Assembly (NCBI RefSeq): GCF_018100795.1
Contig: NZ_JAGJDY010000013.1
Coordinates: 44,669 to 108,668 of the forward strand
DNA length: 64,000 nt
Source of the DNA: Alteromonas sp. MMG017
GTDB lineage: Bacteria; Pseudomonadota; Gammaproteobacteria; Enterobacterales; Alteromonadaceae
Direction: 5' to 3'
Shown here: positions 18,752 through 28,280 of the stretch, one piece after another
Layout: each line of letters starts with the position of its first letter
Numbering within the stretch: the stretch's first letter is position 1
The notes under the pieces: generated by a model
Told to the model about the DNA's origin: nothing
Databases searched by the model: none
Seen by the model: the letters and a program-made list of their open reading frames with translations, nothing else
Made by a program: the position numbers and the translations under genes

Positions 18752-20119
18752 TTAGCGTTTACCTTCTCGTCGTAACGCCTGAGGCGTAAACTCTACGTCT
18801 CTTGGACGAATAGAGAAGTCATACATGGCTTCTTCATTATCAAGACCGATGGCCAAGTAACGGCGAGAGTTTAAGTCGTAATAGGCATCTAGGGTTGACC
18901 ACTGTGTAGGTACTTCATAGTAGTTCACTCCATAAGCTACACCAACACGGTACAACTCGCCACGATTATCATACATATCAGCAACTTGAATTTGCCAGCT
19001 GTCTTCATCGATGAAGAATACGCGTTTTTGATAAATGTGACGGAAGCCTTCTTTCAACGTGGCTTCAACCACCCAAACACGGTGCTTTTCCCAACGCGTT
19101 AAATCAGGGTTAACGTGGTTAGCATGAAGAATCTCATCGTAACTTACGTTATCTGAATGCAGTGCATAGTTGTTATAGGCTACAAACATCTCTTGTTTAC
19201 CAACAAGTTTCCAGTTGTAACGGTTAGGAGAACCGTTGAACATATCGAAGTCATCGGTAGTACGCAGACCATCTGCCGCAGTTCCTGGCGTGTCGTAAGC
19301 AATGTTAGGTGCTAAACGTACACGGCGCTGACCTGTGTTATAGGTCCAGGCTTTACGTGGCTCTTTAACTTGGTCTACGGTTTCGTGTACTAGCAAAGCA
19401 GTACCTGCCAAACGTGCTGGCTTAGTCACTTTTTGCTTGAACATGAACAAGATATTTTCTTCAGTTAGCTTTTCAGGTGTAGCACCCTCTTCAGCATACT
19501 TAATCATTAATTGTTCATCAAAACCGATAACGTTGTAGTCACCAGATGTTGTAACCGCAGCTTGCCCACCGTTACGTTCTACCGCAGCACCGCGATAACG
19601 TAAGATATGGTTCCAAATCGCTTCCATACCTGTTTGAGGCATTGGGAAAGGAACACCTAATACAGCGCCTTTTATGCCGTTTCCGTCATCCAGTAATTCT
19701 GCGCTAGTCGCATTAACCTTAGTCGCATCATAAATTGCTTGCGGGTTAGATGCTGAACGACGGGTCTGATATACCGGCATGCGGTAAGTATCAGGGTACG
19801 CTTCGAACAACTTTTTCTGACCTTCAGAAAGGAAATCAGCATATTCTTTATAGTTCGATGCCGTTATCTCAAATAACACCTTATCTTCTGGAAAAGGGTT
19901 CGGATGGTGATCGCCTACAGAATAACCTTCAGGTGCTGATGTGATACCGCCTGTCCATGCTGGAATACTTCCATCAGCATTCGCAGCTTGTATAGCACCC
20001 ATTGGGGTTAATTCACCGCCTAGTTTTTTGGCATCTTCTTCAGAAACCTTAGCGTGAACACTTGCACCAGTTAGAGCCATTGAAAGCGCTGTTGCAATAA
20101 TTCCTATTTTTCTAATCAT
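18752..20119 (-). CDS. DUF1329 exported protein
   Basis: A 455-residue exported protein with signal peptide MIRKIGIIATALSMALTGASVHA. The mature part begins KVSEEDAKKLGGELTPMGA and NADGSIPAWTGGIT, a segment highly typical of DUF1329, and continues with QTRRSASNPQAIYDATKVNA and AWTYNTGQRRVRLAP. DUF1329 proteins have been likened to the LolA/LolB lipoprotein carrier fold, suggesting a hydrophobic pocket that shuttles a lipid-like ligand. Start at 20119: a GTG (20128) and an ATG (20125) lie just upstream in frame, but AAAGAG is best spaced (8 bases) for 20119. It starts 12 bases after the DUF1302 stop, the standard gene pairing of these families. Confidence 0.88.
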   Translation of the reverse strand: MIRKIGIIATALSMALTGASVHAKVSEEDAKKLGGELTPMGAIQAANADGSIPAWTGGITSAPEGYSVGDHHPNPFPEDKVLFEITASNYKEYADFLSEGQKKLFEAYPDTYRMPVYQTRRSASNPQAIYDATKVNATSAELLDDGNGIKGAVLGVPFPMPQTGMEAIWNHILRYRGAAVERNGGQAAVTTSGDYNVIGFDEQLMIKYAEEGATPEKLTEENILFMFKQKVTKPARLAGTALLVHETVDQVKEPRKAWTYNTGQRRVRLAPNIAYDTPGTAADGLRTTDDFDMFNGSPNRYNWKLVGKQEMFVAYNNYALHSDNVSYDEILHANHVNPDLTRWEKHRVWVVEATLKEGFRHIYQKRVFFIDEDSWQIQVADMYDNRGELYRVGVAYGVNYYEVPTQWSTLDAYYDLNSRRYLAIGLDNEEAMYDFSIRPRDVEFTPQALRREGKR

Positions 20120-20131
20120 ATACATCACTCT

Positions 20132-22195
20132 TTAGATTGAATACTTGATGTTAAACGAAATAAAATCTCTGTCTGACAATGCGTTAGTGGTACCAACGCC
20201 GCCCCAGAATGCACTATAAGAGGCTGTTGCTGACCACTTGCTTAAGTAGTCGAACGTTAATGCCAGTGCCGCAGATTTAACATCTTCGGTGAAAACATAG
20301 AGAGGATCTGGTGTTGTACCCTCTACATCATGAGAGAACGTAGCACGAGCTCGAAGGTTTACGCCGGCCATAATGTCGTTCCAATCAGCCACCGCCAATA
20401 ATCGATAACCCCAAGCATCATCAGTAGCAAATGGGTTAGTTTCTGGACCATCGGAAAGACCAATGTGTAGACCTTCACGATTATTGCCGCTTGCTGTAGG
20501 TTCAAGCGACGGTGTACGTGCTGTACCTGGTGCATTTAAGCGAATAACGTTTGGATCTGGCATATCAACAATATTGACATAACCTAGTTCACCTAATAGT
20601 ACGAAGTTATCCGCACCAAACTTAGGACCGTAAACGTGAGAAGCCGTTAACTGCATTTGCCATGTGTCTGAAAACAAGAAACCTTCCGCAGTTTCGCCTG
20701 GCCCAACATCTCTGCCAATGTTTCCTAACTGAGAAATACCGTCTAAATCTGGACGAAGACCCGCGTTAGCAAGTTGCTGGGGCATACCCATATAGAGTAG
20801 CTCAACATCGTCAATTTGCAGCGGTTCATCAACACGGTAAGCAAATTCACCGGCTAAAGCGGTTGTGCCAACGTTAGTATTGAAGCTTACGCCATACAAT
20901 TTAATATCTTCTGGATAATAGAACTCAGATTGGGTGAATGCACCCAGTTCAGTAATGTTATCGCGGGTTACTTCATTGGTTGCAATGAAGGCTAAATCCG
21001 ATGCAATACCTTCTGAAGTAAAGTCAGAAGTTACACCTGAGATAAGTGGACGTTGGCTATGGTAGTTAATGTGGTAGAAACTGATTTCAGATTCATTCAA
21101 CGCTTCAGCGAACCAAGTTACACGTAAACCGTATTGACCCTGGTCGTCGGCATCTCTATGCGCTTCGTCAGAATAGCCACGAATAGCCACTTTGGTTGGG
21201 TACGCTAAGTATGCAGAAGCAATATCTGCAGAATTACCGCCGGCACGTAACATATCGCCATAGCCGTTAAGTGCAGTTAACAAATGGTCTAAATCGATAT
21301 CAGGGTTACCACTGAAACCTAACTGGACGTTTTGACGCTGACCGCCCTCGCCCGCAAAGTCGTTACCAGCAAAGTAACTTCCAGAAACAGGCAACCAACT
21401 GCGTTCCCATTCATATTGATAGTAACCCGACACACTTAATGTATCGCTTAGTCCTAATGAGGCATAAACCATACCCACTGGAATAAATACTTCTTTAAGT
21501 TCAGCACCTGGTGCACGAGCACGGGTAACGTCTACTGGGTTTGTGGTATTGATACCGTGTTGGATGAAAGTACTTTCACCCCAACTGATAACTTGACGAC
21601 CTACACGAAGGGTTAACGGCTTATCGCCAATCCACCAATCGCCATAGAAGAAGGCATCATAAAGACGCACGTCGGTACATAATAAATCTTCTGCTTCTGG
21701 ATCTTGGCAGTGATCGTATTGAACACCGGTGATGGCATTTGAATTAGGACGGTCACCATCCATTTGTTCAAAGTCGTAAAACCAGAAACCACGTGCGAAG
21801 AAACCGAAATCGCCAAAATTAATATCTAACTCATGGTTTCCTGAAATTTGTGTTGCAAATGCATCACCTGGATCGTGAGATAAATTTCCTAAGTCGCCAT
21901 TGGTTGAATAACCGCCGTCAGCTAACGCCCAAACGTCGCTACTAGGATAAAGTGGATTGAATGCAGCGTGGTAACCTGACCAATCAAACTGTGCATGATT
22001 ACTATTTCCGATAAGATCGTAATCTCTAGACTCAGTACGAATACTGGTAGCCACTGTGAATGTAGAATCAAGAGAAATGCTAACATCACCTACTTGCCAA
22101 TTAGCGGCATTAGCAGGAAGTGCGGCAGCACCCAAGAGGGTTAGCACACCTACAGCAACAGGTGACATCTTAAAAGCGCGAGGCTTATTTATCAT
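20132..22195 (-). CDS. DUF1302 predicted outer-membrane beta-barrel
   Basis: A 687-residue outer-membrane protein of the DUF1302 family. The signal peptide runs from MINKPRAFKMSPVAVGVL through ALPANA; the mature protein starts ANWQVGDVSISLDSTF and has many alternating strands, RVGRQVISWGESTFIQHGI (a family hallmark), and it ends in the C-terminal strand ..FISFNIKYSI. The start at 22195 is supported by GGGAG 7 bases upstream and by the signal peptide; the frame is open a further 32 codons without support. It is the first gene of an operon with DUF1329, YCF48 and RND genes. Similar four-gene groups occur near steroid and other hydrophobic-compound genes in other bacteria (recollection, not checked), so transport of a hydrophobic compound across the outer membrane is the working inference. 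Confidence 0.9.
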   Translation of the reverse strand: MINKPRAFKMSPVAVGVLTLLGAAALPANAANWQVGDVSISLDSTFTVATSIRTESRDYDLIGNSNHAQFDWSGYHAAFNPLYPSSDVWALADGGYSTNGDLGNLSHDPGDAFATQISGNHELDINFGDFGFFARGFWFYDFEQMDGDRPNSNAITGVQYDHCQDPEAEDLLCTDVRLYDAFFYGDWWIGDKPLTLRVGRQVISWGESTFIQHGINTTNPVDVTRARAPGAELKEVFIPVGMVYASLGLSDTLSVSGYYQYEWERSWLPVSGSYFAGNDFAGEGGQRQNVQLGFSGNPDIDLDHLLTALNGYGDMLRAGGNSADIASAYLAYPTKVAIRGYSDEAHRDADDQGQYGLRVTWFAEALNESEISFYHINYHSQRPLISGVTSDFTSEGIASDLAFIATNEVTRDNITELGAFTQSEFYYPEDIKLYGVSFNTNVGTTALAGEFAYRVDEPLQIDDVELLYMGMPQQLANAGLRPDLDGISQLGNIGRDVGPGETAEGFLFSDTWQMQLTASHVYGPKFGADNFVLLGELGYVNIVDMPDPNVIRLNAPGTARTPSLEPTASGNNREGLHIGLSDGPETNPFATDDAWGYRLLAVADWNDIMAGVNLRARATFSHDVEGTTPDPLYVFTEDVKSAALALTFDYLSKWSATASYSAFWGGVGTTNALSDRDFISFNIKYSI

Positions 22196-22451
22196 ATTTT
22201 TATACTCCCTAGTCGACGCACAAGGCTGCGTGACATCGTGATCAACCATAACGATTAACAAAATGATTACATCATTTTGCCACTTTCGCAAGAAGTAATC
22301 GTACCAGTTAACAAAATTTACAACATTAATCGTATCAAATAGTTATTGCTTTGTGGGGACTATAAAAGCAACTTATCCGAAAGGTGTAAGTAATTGGCGG
22401 GATCGTAAAAATATACGCACAAAAAGCAACCAAAGGTAAAGGTTGAGGGCT

Positions 22452-22694
22452 TTAGCGTAACCGTTCGAAGGCTTTAATTTTGTTATTGACGTCTACAATC
22501 ATGCGAAAACGCCCCACAACACCTTGGGAGGTAATAAACTGTTTTATTCTGGTAGAGGGAACTTGCACGCTAGTGCCATTTTCCGCCACCATAACGACGG
22601 TAGGCACAGCACCAGAGTACAGTGCCTCACATTGAATGTAAGGCACATTGACTGAGAAGTAATAAACGGTATCAGTGGCTTGAATGGTTGTCAT
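22452..22694 (-). CDS. DUF2835 family protein
   Basis: An 80-residue protein of the DUF2835 family: DTVYYFSVNVPYIQCEALYSG, then VAENGTSVQVPSTRIKQF and GVVGRFRMIVD, the pattern of a small all-beta domain of unknown function. It starts inside the last codons of pepN (22-base overlap in another frame), so the two are translationally linked; the pepN-DUF2835 pair is common in Gammaproteobacteria. No activity is known for the family. Confidence 0.85.
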   Translation of the reverse strand: MTTIQATDTVYYFSVNVPYIQCEALYSGAVPTVVMVAENGTSVQVPSTRIKQFITSQGVVGRFRMIVDVNNKIKAFERLR

Positions 22695-25320
22695 ACGCCA
22701 AACTTTTACTCACTTTTTCAAACACATCTTTACTTAAGCCCTTATGATTTAACAATCGACCTAACTGTGCTTTCATCAATGCCTGATGGGGTTCTGCAAA
22801 CCCTTGCCATTGGATCAGTGGAGTCACAATTCGTGCTGCAACTTGAGGGTTAAGGGCATCTAGCTTGATAAGGTAATCGGTAACAAACTTATACCCTTCC
22901 CCATCTAAGTTATGGAAACGTTCGCTGTTATAGAAAGCGAAACTGCCAATAAGTGAACGAACACGATTAGGATTACCCATACTAAATTGAGGATGCTCGC
23001 TTAACATAGTGATAGTAGCGAGTATATCTTCACGAGGTTGAGTTGCGTGCAAGGCAAACCATTTATCTAGCACTAACGGATCGTGACGCCATTTTTCTTC
23101 AAACTTAGCCATTAAACTTTCAAAGGCTTCTGTGGGTAGTGATTGCGCTGCTTTAAGGGCACCTAGGGTGTCGGTCATATTGTCGGTCATATCGAACTGC
23201 GATATCACCAAGTCTTGATGCTGAGGTAATCGAGCCAAATGAGACAACAATACATTTTTGCAGCGGCGAGCATTAACGGCATCTTGCTGGTAACTATAGG
23301 CCCGTGTGGCTATACCGTTAAACGCATTTAGAAGTACTACTTCCAACTGGGTAGAAAACTGACGACAAAACGCTTTTCGTGCATCGATGAGTGGTTGCAC
23401 ACTAATATCGCTTCGAGACTGACACAAGGTTTCAAATGAAGGTATTACTAAGCATTCACTTAAAAGCTCAATATTGTCGATTTCGCTGTCTATTGCAGCG
23501 CGAATACCCGCCCATATACCACTGTCTATTGTAGCAGTTGGGTTTTCATACAACTCACTGATACAGCGGTTATATAAAGTCTGCATGGCATCCCAACGAT
23601 TAAATGCATCTTGCGAGTGGGCAAATATAGTAAGTAATGAAGCGGTGTCTAGCTCATTATGTACTTTTACTGGGGCAGAAAAGTTACCAAGTAGTACTGG
23701 GGTTAGTTTCTTCGCATCACAGGTGATAGTAATCGTGACTTCAGGTGCATCGACGATGAGTAAGTCGTTCTGAATAATACCACTATCATCACGGTATCGA
23801 TTACCGTCTTCATCGATAACCTCAAAACCTACAGGAATATACAAAGGAAGCTTTTCGCTTTGATCTGCTGTACTAGGCGTATTTTGCGTTACGGTGAAGG
23901 TATGTACATAACCCGTTTCATTGCTGGTAACGTTGTGAGCAAGGGATACTTGCGGTGTACCAGATTGACTATACCAGCGAGAAAACTGCGTAAGATCTAA
24001 CTCGGTAGCTGATTGCATGGCAGAAACAAAATCATCGCACGTGACTGCTTGGCCATCATGACGACGGAAATATTCGTCCATTCCTTTCCTAAAACCTTCC
24101 GGCCCTAAAAGAGTATGGAACATGCGAATTACTTCTGCGCCTTTATCGTATACCGTCACCGTATAAAAGTTATTCATCTCAATAACTTCTTCAGGGCGAA
24201 TAGGATGGCTCATTGCACTGGCATCTTCTGCAAACTGGTGCTCGCGCATCACACGTACATGCTTAATACGGTTACTTAGCGGCGATGTCATGTCAGCACT
24301 GAATTGCTGATCGCGAAACACCGTTAGCCCTTCTTTCAAACTAAGCTGGAACCAGTCTCTGCACGTTACGCGGTTTCCAGTCCAGTTGTGGAAGTATTCG
24401 TGAGCGATAACAGCTTCTACATTAAAGAAATCATCATCGGTTGCAGAATCTTGGTCGGCCAGAACAAACTTGCTGTTAAATACATTCAGGCCTTTGTTTT
24501 CCATTGCGCCCATATTAAAGAAGTCGACCGCCACAATCATGTATATATCGAGGTCGTATTCCAACCCGAACACGTCTTCATCCCATTTCATGGCACGCTT
24601 TAGTGACGCTAAGGCAAATGTACCCTGAGATTTCTTACCTTTGTCGACATATAACTCTAGCGCAACTTCTTTACCGCTGGTGGTGGTATAAGTGTCGGTT
24701 AATAAATCGAAGTCGCCTGCCACCAATGCAAATAAATAACAGGGTTTAGGGTGAGGATCGTGCCACGTAACAAAGTGCGTGCCATCAGGGTTTTCACCAC
24801 GTTCTACCGGGTTACCATTTGATAACAGCATGGGGAACGATTTATCCCCTATGACTTTCACCGTATAGACGGACAATACATCGGGTCTGTCTGGGAAAAA
24901 GGTAATGCGCCTAAAACCTTCTGCTTCACATTGCGTACAGTAAGCACCGCCCGAAAGGTACAAGCCTTCTAGTGCTTTGTTGTGTTCTGGGTCGATGTGG
25001 TTTTCAATTTCTAATTCAAAATCATCGGCATCTACATTTAGCGTTAACGTTTCATCATCTAAGGTGTAATCACTAAAAGGTGTACCGTTAATATGAACAG
25101 AAACAAGTGACAGCTTATTCCCATCTAAGATGAGGGGCTGTTTTTTGTTTCCGTCATTTTTTTCTGTGTCTTTAACCGTATCTTTAGTAAGCGAGCGCTT
25201 AACGCTAAGTTTACTCTTTACCACAGTTTTTGTGGGATGTAATGAAATAGTCAGGTCGACTAACGGGATAGAAAAAGCGGGCGGAAGATAATCCGCCCGA
25301 CGTTTAGCTGTAACTGACAT
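22672..25320 (-). CDS. pepN: Aminopeptidase N (M1 family)
   Basis: A zinc metallo-aminopeptidase that removes N-terminal residues from peptides in the cytoplasm. Domain order as in E. coli PepN: N-terminal beta saddle, catalytic domain with the substrate-binding GAMEN motif (about residue 272) and the zinc site HEYFHNWTGNR (about 303) with the third ligand in SLKEGLTVF, a small beta domain, and a helical C-terminal bowl. With ATG 25320 it has 882 residues (E. coli 870), and AGGAGA lies 5 bases upstream; the frame is open 10 more codons without support. It follows NhaC by 33 bases, putting it in a minus-strand run symporter-antiporter-PepN-DUF2835. Confidence 0.97.
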   Translation of the reverse strand: MSVTAKRRADYLPPAFSIPLVDLTISLHPTKTVVKSKLSVKRSLTKDTVKDTEKNDGNKKQPLILDGNKLSLVSVHINGTPFSDYTLDDETLTLNVDADDFELEIENHIDPEHNKALEGLYLSGGAYCTQCEAEGFRRITFFPDRPDVLSVYTVKVIGDKSFPMLLSNGNPVERGENPDGTHFVTWHDPHPKPCYLFALVAGDFDLLTDTYTTTSGKEVALELYVDKGKKSQGTFALASLKRAMKWDEDVFGLEYDLDIYMIVAVDFFNMGAMENKGLNVFNSKFVLADQDSATDDDFFNVEAVIAHEYFHNWTGNRVTCRDWFQLSLKEGLTVFRDQQFSADMTSPLSNRIKHVRVMREHQFAEDASAMSHPIRPEEVIEMNNFYTVTVYDKGAEVIRMFHTLLGPEGFRKGMDEYFRRHDGQAVTCDDFVSAMQSATELDLTQFSRWYSQSGTPQVSLAHNVTSNETGYVHTFTVTQNTPSTADQSEKLPLYIPVGFEVIDEDGNRYRDDSGIIQNDLLIVDAPEVTITITCDAKKLTPVLLGNFSAPVKVHNELDTASLLTIFAHSQDAFNRWDAMQTLYNRCISELYENPTATIDSGIWAGIRAAIDSEIDNIELLSECLVIPSFETLCQSRSDISVQPLIDARKAFCRQFSTQLEVVLLNAFNGIATRAYSYQQDAVNARRCKNVLLSHLARLPQHQDLVISQFDMTDNMTDTLGALKAAQSLPTEAFESLMAKFEEKWRHDPLVLDKWFALHATQPREDILATITMLSEHPQFSMGNPNRVRSLIGSFAFYNSERFHNLDGEGYKFVTDYLIKLDALNPQVAARIVTPLIQWQGFAEPHQALMKAQLGRLLNHKGLSKDVFEKVSKSLAYDNHSSH

Positions 25321-25353
25321 AGAGTCTCCTAAAACAGAAATTCTACGCAACTA

Positions 25354-26835
25354 TTATTGGTTTGCTTCGCCAGGTTGCTTTGCATAATCTGGAGGTGTTA
25401 GGCGAAGAATTTTAATTCCTAAGTAGGCGTAGATAATAGCAAGAATTGGGTTTATTACGTTAAAGAACGCATAGAAAACATAGTCGAATGGGTTTACCAA
25501 CAGCACACTGTGCATATAGGCACCACACGTGTTCCAAGGAATAAGTGGCGATGTTAAGGTTCCGCCATCTTCAAGGCTTCTAGATAGATTTAGTTGGTGC
25601 AAACCACGCTTTTCATACTCTTCTTTGTACATGCGCCCTGGCATCACAATAGAGATGTACTGATCGGCCGTTACCAGGTTGGTCGCGAAACACGTAAGAA
25701 TAGTTCTGCTTACCATATCACCGGCCGACTTAGCGCCTAACAAAATAGCGGATACTGCACGTTTTAATAGCCCTACTCTCTCAAGTACCGCGCCAAACGA
25801 CATAGCGCAAATAATTAACCATATCGTATTGAGCATAGAAGACATACCGCCACGTGAAAGCAAGCTATTCAAGTTTTCATCAGGGGTTGAGAAACTTACG
25901 CCGTCAAACAAGGCCGTCCAAACCACTTTTAATGCACCAATGCTGGCACTGTCGTCAGGGCTTGCCATGCTAGCAACTACATCACTTTGAAATAACACTG
26001 CCCATACTGCACCTAATAATGCGCCAATAGACACAGCAGGAAACGCAGGCACTTTCTTAACCGCAAGGGTTAGCAATACAACAAGGGGGACTAATAAATA
26101 CCAGCTTAAATCGAAAGACTCATTTAACAATAACTGCATTTGTTCGATGCGATCTGCTTTAGCATCACCGCTTTCGCTAAAGCCCAATATTACAAACAAA
26201 ATAAGCGCTAGAATAAAGCTAGGTACGGTAGTCCAAAGCATGTAGCGAATATGTTCAAATAAATCGGTACCTGCCACGGCGGGTGCTAAGTTTGTGGTTT
26301 CAGAAAGCGGAGAAATTTTATCGCCGAAATAAGCACCTGACACAACAGCACCGGCGGTAATTGCAGCAGACATATCCATACCTGCAGCCACGCCCATCAG
26401 TGCAACCCCCACTGTAGCGGCGGTAGTCCAAGAACTTCCAATGCTCATAGCAACCACGGCGCAAATTAAGCAGGCGGCAGCATAAAAGAATGAAGGGTTC
26501 AATAGCTCTAGACCAAAATAAATAAGCGTAGGAACTGTACCGGCTAACATCCACGTACCAATAAGCGAACCTACGGCCAATAGAATTAAGCACGCACCAA
26601 GCGACATTGAGATTCCATCAACAATGCCTTTTTCGATGGTTTTCCAGCTATAACCGTTTTTCATGCCAATAATGGCGGCAAGACCCATTGCCAGTAATAA
26701 GGCAATTTGGTTAGGCCCATACGATGAATTATCGGCAAATAAATAAACCGCACTACCCATCATAAGTACAAGGGCTACGATGGGAATAAGCGCGTCAAAT
26801 AATGAAGGTTCTTTTAATTCTTTAGTCGTTGTCAT
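25354..26835 (-). CDS. nhaC: Na+/H+ antiporter, NhaC family
   Basis: A 493-residue inner-membrane antiporter with about 11-12 helices. Family features include IGSSWTTAATVGVALMGVA in the core, GAYFGDKISPLSETTNLA (conserved Asp and Ser/Thr for ion binding) and LTSPLIPWNTCGAYM near the C-terminus. NhaC antiporters exchange cytoplasmic sodium for external protons. It starts 23 bases after a sodium-dependent symporter gene and ends 33 bases before pepN. The arrangement suggests it removes the sodium that enters with amino acids. Only a weak Shine-Dalgarno is visible, but the N-terminus is family-typical. Confidence 0.9.
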   Translation of the reverse strand: MTTTKELKEPSLFDALIPIVALVLMMGSAVYLFADNSSYGPNQIALLLAMGLAAIIGMKNGYSWKTIEKGIVDGISMSLGACLILLAVGSLIGTWMLAGTVPTLIYFGLELLNPSFFYAAACLICAVVAMSIGSSWTTAATVGVALMGVAAGMDMSAAITAGAVVSGAYFGDKISPLSETTNLAPAVAGTDLFEHIRYMLWTTVPSFILALILFVILGFSESGDAKADRIEQMQLLLNESFDLSWYLLVPLVVLLTLAVKKVPAFPAVSIGALLGAVWAVLFQSDVVASMASPDDSASIGALKVVWTALFDGVSFSTPDENLNSLLSRGGMSSMLNTIWLIICAMSFGAVLERVGLLKRAVSAILLGAKSAGDMVSRTILTCFATNLVTADQYISIVMPGRMYKEEYEKRGLHQLNLSRSLEDGGTLTSPLIPWNTCGAYMHSVLLVNPFDYVFYAFFNVINPILAIIYAYLGIKILRLTPPDYAKQPGEANQ

Positions 26836-26858
26836 TTTTATTATTCTTAAGCCTTAAA

Positions 26859-28193
26859 TCAAAAAACTGAGCGGTAAAACATTAGCGCAATAATAACCGG
26901 GCAAACAAAGCGTACATACCAAGGCCAAATCTTCCAAAACAAACTTTGCTCTGCGTTTGCATCGCCTTCTTTAAGCTCTGCTAGTATGGCATCTCTGCGC
27001 CACACCCAACCGGCAAATATACATAGCGCTAAGCCAAGTAGTGGTTGACTGTACTCAGTGGTAAGGGCAATAACGAACCCAAACAGTGCATTAAAATTAA
27101 GAATAATAATGCAACTAAGTACAAAGATAATGGCTGCCATTGTCACTACCGCCTTTTTGCGCACCAAGCCTCTGCTTTCCACCATGTATGCTACAGGTAC
27201 TTCAAGCATTGATATTGAAGAGGTAACGGCGGCTATCGCCATTAACGCAAAGAACGTGAATGCAACAAACACACCTACCCCGCCAATTGTATCAAACAAG
27301 GCCGGCAACACTTTGAAAATAAGCGAATCACCTTGAATTAAGGCCCCCTCTGGCGTAAAGATTTCTACACCATTATGCAGTGCCACATACATGGCTGGAA
27401 TAATCAGCATACCGGCAATAACGGCTACACCAATATCAACTAACGCAACGGAAGCACCAATGGTGGGCAAATTTTCTTTTTTGCTTAGGTATGAACCGTA
27501 AACAAGCATGGTACCCACACCTAATGACATTGAGAAAAAGGCTTGGCCCATGGCATCAATTAATAAGTCGGGGTCGAGGATGCGCGTGAAGTCTGGAACT
27601 AAGTACGCGCTCCAACCATCAGAAGCTCCCGGCTGTAAGCTGACATAAATGATCAAGGCTAGGATAAGAAGTACCAGTGTGGGCATTAACCTAACCGACC
27701 ACTTTTCAATACCTGCCTTAACACCACCCACAACAATAAAAGCAGTTAACGCCATGAAAATAAAACAAAAAATAATGTTACGCGTAACCGATGAGGTTAA
27801 CAACCAATCACTTGCAGACTGTAACCCCACCATATTGACGGCAGAATCAGCGAAATAAACAAGCATCCAACCGCCCACGATGGCGTAAAACGCCAAGATA
27901 AGTGAGACTGTTATACATCCCCAAATACCGGTTGCACGACCAATAAAATTGCCAGAAATATTGCCTAGCGCATCCACCATGTTAGAACGAGAACTTCGTC
28001 CAATGATGAGTTCAGCCATGAGAACGGGGTATGCAAGAACAAACGCGAGAAGTAAGTAAACAAGAACAAAAGCAGCGCCGCCATTCGTTGCTACTTTGGT
28101 GGGGAACCCCCAAATATTACCGAGTCCAACTGCTGAACCCGCTGCTGCGAGCACGAACCCGATTCGAGAAGAAAACTCGCCTCTGATAGCCAT
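26859..28193 (-). CDS. Sodium-dependent neurotransmitter:sodium symporter (SNF family)
   Basis: A 444-residue LeuT/MhsT-type transporter. The first helix carries the family signature FVLAAAGSAVGLGNIWGFP with the unwound sodium/substrate site, followed by TNGGAAFVLVYLL, PVLMAELIIGR, and the helix 6 region FFSMSLGVGTMLVYGSYLSK. Bacterial members mostly import hydrophobic or aromatic amino acids with sodium; substrate here is not predictable by eye. About 11 helices, as in the shorter bacterial branch. Start supported by AAGGGA 7 bases upstream. First gene of the run with nhaC, pepN and DUF2835. Confidence 0.92.
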   Translation of the reverse strand: MAIRGEFSSRIGFVLAAAGSAVGLGNIWGFPTKVATNGGAAFVLVYLLLAFVLAYPVLMAELIIGRSSRSNMVDALGNISGNFIGRATGIWGCITVSLILAFYAIVGGWMLVYFADSAVNMVGLQSASDWLLTSSVTRNIIFCFIFMALTAFIVVGGVKAGIEKWSVRLMPTLVLLILALIIYVSLQPGASDGWSAYLVPDFTRILDPDLLIDAMGQAFFSMSLGVGTMLVYGSYLSKKENLPTIGASVALVDIGVAVIAGMLIIPAMYVALHNGVEIFTPEGALIQGDSLIFKVLPALFDTIGGVGVFVAFTFFALMAIAAVTSSISMLEVPVAYMVESRGLVRKKAVVTMAAIIFVLSCIIILNFNALFGFVIALTTEYSQPLLGLALCIFAGWVWRRDAILAELKEGDANAEQSLFWKIWPWYVRFVCPVIIALMFYRSVF

Positions 28194-28238
28194 GTGATTT
28201 CCCTTTATTTATTATTGTTGTATAGGTATATCAGACAC

Positions 28239-28267
28239 AAAAAAAGGGCTGGCCACTGACCAGCCCT
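28239..28267 (-). terminator. Intrinsic terminator after prc
   Basis: On the minus strand, GGGCTGG / CCAGCCC closes a 6-base loop and is followed by TTTTTTT. It lies 14 bases after the prc stop and ends the msrC-proQ-prc unit. Confidence 0.9.
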
Positions 28268-28280
28268 CTGTCATCAACCT

